From Terrimonas_B sp041743125 (lineage in GTDB: Bacteria; Bacteroidota; Bacteroidia; Chitinophagales; Chitinophagaceae), in NCBI GenBank assembly GCA_041743125.1, contig JBGTNK010000133.1, forward strand, positions 1 to 7,662: a stretch of 7,662 nt of DNA, given 5' to 3'. Below the pieces are notes generated by a model that was not told the DNA's origin, did no database searches, and saw only the letters and a program-made list of their open reading frames with translations. Positions 4,956 to 7,662 of this stretch are shown one piece after another (the first letter of the stretch is position 1; each line of letters starts with the position of its first letter). The position numbers were made by a program, and so were the translations under genes.

Positions 4956-7662
4956 TCAGACAACAGGTAATTGAATGAAAAACTCACTTCCTTCACCCTC
5001 TTTTGTTTCCACTTTCAATACTCCACCATGTGCTTTTACAATATCGTAGCTTAACGACAATCCGAGTCCGGTTCCCTGTCCCGTAGGCTTGGTGGTAAAG
5101 AAGGGTTGAAAAATTTTTTCCAATACTTTCGGAGGAATACCGTTACCATTATCTTTTACACTTATTTCAACTTTTCCATTTTCCTTTTTTGTACTGACTG
5201 TTACTGTTGGATCATAATCTTCAATGCCCGACCTCTTTTTTTCATTCACTACATAAAAAGCATTGGTAATTAAATTCAAAACAACTCTACCAATATCCTG
5301 CGGGATAACATTTATCTTTTCCAGCGATTCATCGTAATCAGTTTTTAAAGTAGCGCTAAATGATTTGTCCTTTGCCCGCAAACCATGAAAGGCTAACCGA
5401 AAATATTCATCGGCCAACGCATTGATGTCGGTTGGCTCTTTAGTGCCGCTGCTGCTGCGGCTGTGTTGTAACATACCCTTTACTATGCCATCGGCCCGCT
5501 TGCCATGATGATTGATCTTTTCCAAATTCTGAATGACATCGTATATAATTTCTCTGGCTTCTTCTGTATCGCCTTTTTCAATGGCTTCTTTCATTTCATC
5601 CAGCAGCTCTTTACTTACTTCCGAAAAATTATTGACGAAGTTTAACGGATTCTGAATTTCATGGGCGATACCTGCAGTGAGTTCTCCGAGTGAGGCCATT
5701 TTTTCTGATTGCACTAATTGTTGTTGTGTCAGTTTCAGATCCGCCAATGTTTTATCTACCTGCTGTTTGGCAGCTTCAAGCTTATTGAAATCTTCATACC
5801 GGGCATAGGCGGTGGAAAATGCATCGGCCAGGTTTTGCACCAGCTGTAGTGTATCGTCCTTTAAAGGCGCATCACTTCCCACATACAGCATGCCCTGTAA
5901 AAAAGGCAGCAAGTGTATATACAGATTTTCCGGGGGATGCTCCGCCTGCGGTGATTCTATAGTCGTTTCCCGAAGGGATCCTAACCTGATCCAGGTTTTG
6001 ATAAATTCAGTGGCATCCCAATGTTCTTTATATATTTCTTTTTTACGCCAGTATTTTACGCCATTGGTGATGATAGAAAGATCAAAGTCAAAAGGCACAT
6101 GCAGGGTGGCGATGCCTTTTCCTTCCGGGGTAGACAACATAGTTTGCACTTCCTTCTTTTCTTCATCCATTATAAATACACCACAGCGTATAAATGGAAC
6201 ACCAAGTGTTTTTAATTCATTCCAGATGAGGGGTTGTATTCTTTCAAGATCACTGGTGGTGCGCATGGAAGCAATTTCAGCACGAACTCTGTCAACCGAT
6301 GCCCGCTTAATGGCTTCCAATGCCTGTGCTTCTGCTTTTTTTAAATCATTAAAACGTATATAGGCTTGTTCAAACACTTTACCAAAACGGATGATTATCG
6401 CATTCTCCGCATCTGTATAGGGTATACCTGATATGTTCCATACATATAGTACAACATTTTTCAAAAAGACATGGGATGTTGCCATGCCTGGTGAAGCATA
6501 AATAACTTTTTTAACCTCAGGTGTATAAGCCGGTAAATATTTAAAGAAATGATCAAACAGCGTATTTTTTTCTTCAAAAGTCAGATTGGTAGCAAAGAAA
6601 TCCATTCCTTTTTCTTTTGCTTCTTTATACCGATTCCAATAAGGATGGTTAATATAAGGATAATGTATTTGGTCAGGTGCTGCTCCCCAACGGTCAGAAC
6701 CCCAGGCATACCAATCATCGGTTCCCGGGTAATCCAGCATAAAACCATCACCTTCTACATCGAAATTTAACTGAACCAATTGTTTATAGATTTCATTGCC
6801 AACTTCACGGAGCTCTTCACTTTTTTGCATGCCCATGGAACGGCTTCTTACTCTTTCTAATGCCGCTTCTATCTGTGCTTCTCTTGCCTGTGCCTCTGCT
6901 TTTTGCAAATCAAGAAATCTTGTATAAGTCTGTTCAAAAACTTTGGCAAAGCGCTTGAAAACATCATGCATTTCGGGAACGGGTTCAAAGGTGATGAACA
7001 CCAGGTTGCCGTGAGAAAAATTAGCAAGATGATCTATTTGAAAAGTTGGAAGTGAGAGTCCGGCATCCAACATCCTTTGCAACATTTCTCCCACTCCAGG
7101 AAGTGATTGCATATAGCGGTAATGGCCAGCTTGATATTCACCTTCCTTTTCATACGCAAAAAATTCATCGCCTCTCTTTCTTGATTCATTAAAGGAAATA
7201 AAAACCGGATGCTCCGTTAGTGGAATTTTAACGGGCGGAAGAATATCACCATCAGCACTACCAGGATACCATGTAAATTCTTTATCATCAATTTCAAAAA
7301 TGCTAAATCCGCAAGTCCACTGTGGCACGCCCAATGCTTTCACCTGTTGGAATAATACGGTGGCAACTTCAGCCAATTCTTCGCTTCGCTGCATAGCCAT
7401 AGTTCTGCTTCTTACTCTTTCCAATGCTGCTTCTATCTGTGCTTCTCTTGCCTGTCCTTCTGCTTTTTGCAAATCGTTGAAACGGGTGTAGGTTAAATCA
7501 AAAACTTTGGCAAAGCGAAGTAGTATATCAAAATGCTCATCTGATAATGGTTCAAGACTGGCCAGGTTCAAACAACCGAAATTATTAAAGGAAGCAGATA
7601 AATATACACGGCCAGGTGCTTTCATTCCTGCTATTACAAAATCGGGTAACTGTGAAAGCTCT
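4956..7662 (-). CDS. Multi-module sensor histidine kinase, 5' end outside the window
   Basis: The frame stays open to the right edge (ELSQLPDFVIAG precedes the first visible Met at 7625), so the true start is off-window. Residues here are numbered from that Met. Three linker segments, each a conserved FxKVF..xYxRFxDLxKAE stretch leading into a helical arm (38-78, 226-266, 414-454), alternate with divergent sensor domains of about 140 residues (about 85-225, 273-413, 461-598) that look GAF-like. A coiled coil (about 610-640) leads to the DHp domain with phospho-accepting His655 in AGIAHEIQNP. The HATPase domain follows: N-box around NLITNAF (784-790), G1 DNGNGIP (825-831), FFTTK (842-846), G2 GTGLGLSL (851-858). 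The protein autophosphorylates and passes phosphate to a response regulator, none of which is in view. No membrane segment is visible, suggesting cytoplasmic sensing, though the missing N-terminus could change that. The ligand is unknown. Confidence 0.9.
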   Translation of the reverse strand, partial: ELSQLPDFVIAGMKAPGRVYLSASFNNFGCLNLASLEPLSDEHFDILLRFAKVFDLTYTRFNDLQKAEGQAREAQIEAALERVRSRTMAMQRSEELAEVATVLFQQVKALGVPQWTCGFSIFEIDDKEFTWYPGSADGDILPPVKIPLTEHPVFISFNESRKRGDEFFAYEKEGEYQAGHYRYMQSLPGVGEMLQRMLDAGLSLPTFQIDHLANFSHGNLVFITFEPVPEMHDVFKRFAKVFEQTYTRFLDLQKAEAQAREAQIEAALERVRSRSMGMQKSEELREVGNEIYKQLVQLNFDVEGDGFMLDYPGTDDWYAWGSDRWGAAPDQIHYPYINHPYWNRYKEAKEKGMDFFATNLTFEEKNTLFDHFFKYLPAYTPEVKKVIYASPGMATSHVFLKNVVLYVWNISGIPYTDAENAIIIRFGKVFEQAYIRFNDLKKAEAQALEAIKRASVDRVRAEIASMRTTSDLERIQPLIWNELKTLGVPFIRCGVFIMDEEKKEVQTMLSTPEGKGIATLHVPFDFDLSIITNGVKYWRKKEIYKEHWDATEFIKTWIRLGSLRETTIESPQAEHPPENLYIHLLPFLQGMLYVGSDAPLKDDTLQLVQNLADAFSTAYARYEDFNKLEAAKQQVDKTLADLKLTQQQLVQSEKMASLGELTAGIAHEIQNPLNFVNNFSEVSKELLDEMKEAIEKGDTEEAREIIYDVIQNLEKINHHGKRADGIVKGMLQHSRSSSGTKEPTDINALADEYFRLAFHGLRAKDKSFSATLKTDYDESLEKINVIPQDIGRVVLNLITNAFYVVNEKKRSGIEDYDPTVTVSTKKENGKVEISVKDNGNGIPPKVLEKIFQPFFTTKPTGQGTGLGLSLSYDIVKAHGGVLKVETKEGEGSEFFIQLPVV
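6264..7514 (-). repeat. Three in-gene linker repeats at exact 564-base period
   Basis: Inside the kinase gene, the linker is encoded at 7514-7392, 6950-6828 and 6386-6264. Starts are separated by exactly 564 bases (188 codons) each time. Copies 1 and 2 are nearly the same: 66 of 72 bases agree between 7405-7476 and 6841-6912 (EAQIEAALERVRSR core). Copy 3 is diverged but alignable (ASVDRVRAEIASM). A fourth, weaker match without the arm (LADAFSTAYARYEDFNKLEA, 599-618) precedes the DHp domain. The intervening sensor domains are far less alike, so the linkers are under shared constraint or were homogenised by gene conversion. Confidence 0.85.

Noticed and set aside
4956..7625. Kinase gene complete with a start at 7625
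   Set aside because: The same frame is open upstream to the window edge, and the residues before that Met continue the sensor-like sequence, so the Met at 7625 is internal.

Overview
The window looks like chromosomal DNA of a member of the Bacteroidota, probably Chitinophagaceae-like. This is inferred from the AT-rich, TAA-rich spacers, the lack of Shine-Dalgarno sequences before any start, a short-spaced lipobox signal peptide, and a histidine kinase built from repeated linker/sensor modules. Every convincing gene is on the minus strand, so transcription runs from right to left. No tRNA, rRNA, CRISPR array or intact insertion sequence was seen.

In transcription order: (1) 7662-4956, a large soluble-looking histidine kinase whose N-terminus lies beyond the right edge; (2) 4848-3472, an AmpG-like major facilitator permease; (3) about 3405-3139, a decayed small reading frame interrupted by an in-frame TAG; (4) 2935-1796, a secreted family-20-like glycoside hydrolase; (5) 1795-1375, a gene-free stretch holding a dispersed-type palindromic repeat and a 93-base remnant of a second kinase gene's 3' end; (6) 1327-407, a lipoprotein of the xylose-isomerase-like TIM-barrel (sugar phosphate isomerase/epimerase) family; (7) 107-1, the first 35 codons of a DUF4242 protein that runs off the left edge.

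A cautious functional reading is a loosely clustered carbohydrate/amino-sugar set: an exported hexosaminidase-like enzyme, a permease of the family that carries muropeptides and related compounds, and an exported sugar isomerase-like lipoprotein, next to a sensor kinase with no response regulator in view. The spacers are long (107 to 536 bases) and two contain gene debris, so this is not a tight operon and the shared role is inference.

The most unusual parts are the non-coding ones. The kinase 3' remnant at 1385-1477 matches the intact kinase's last 31 codons (82 of 93 bases by eye). It is bounded on both sides by a 16-base inverted repeat whose left copy overlaps the remnant's stop codon. 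The kinase itself carries three linker copies spaced exactly 188 residues apart, with up to about 92% DNA identity.
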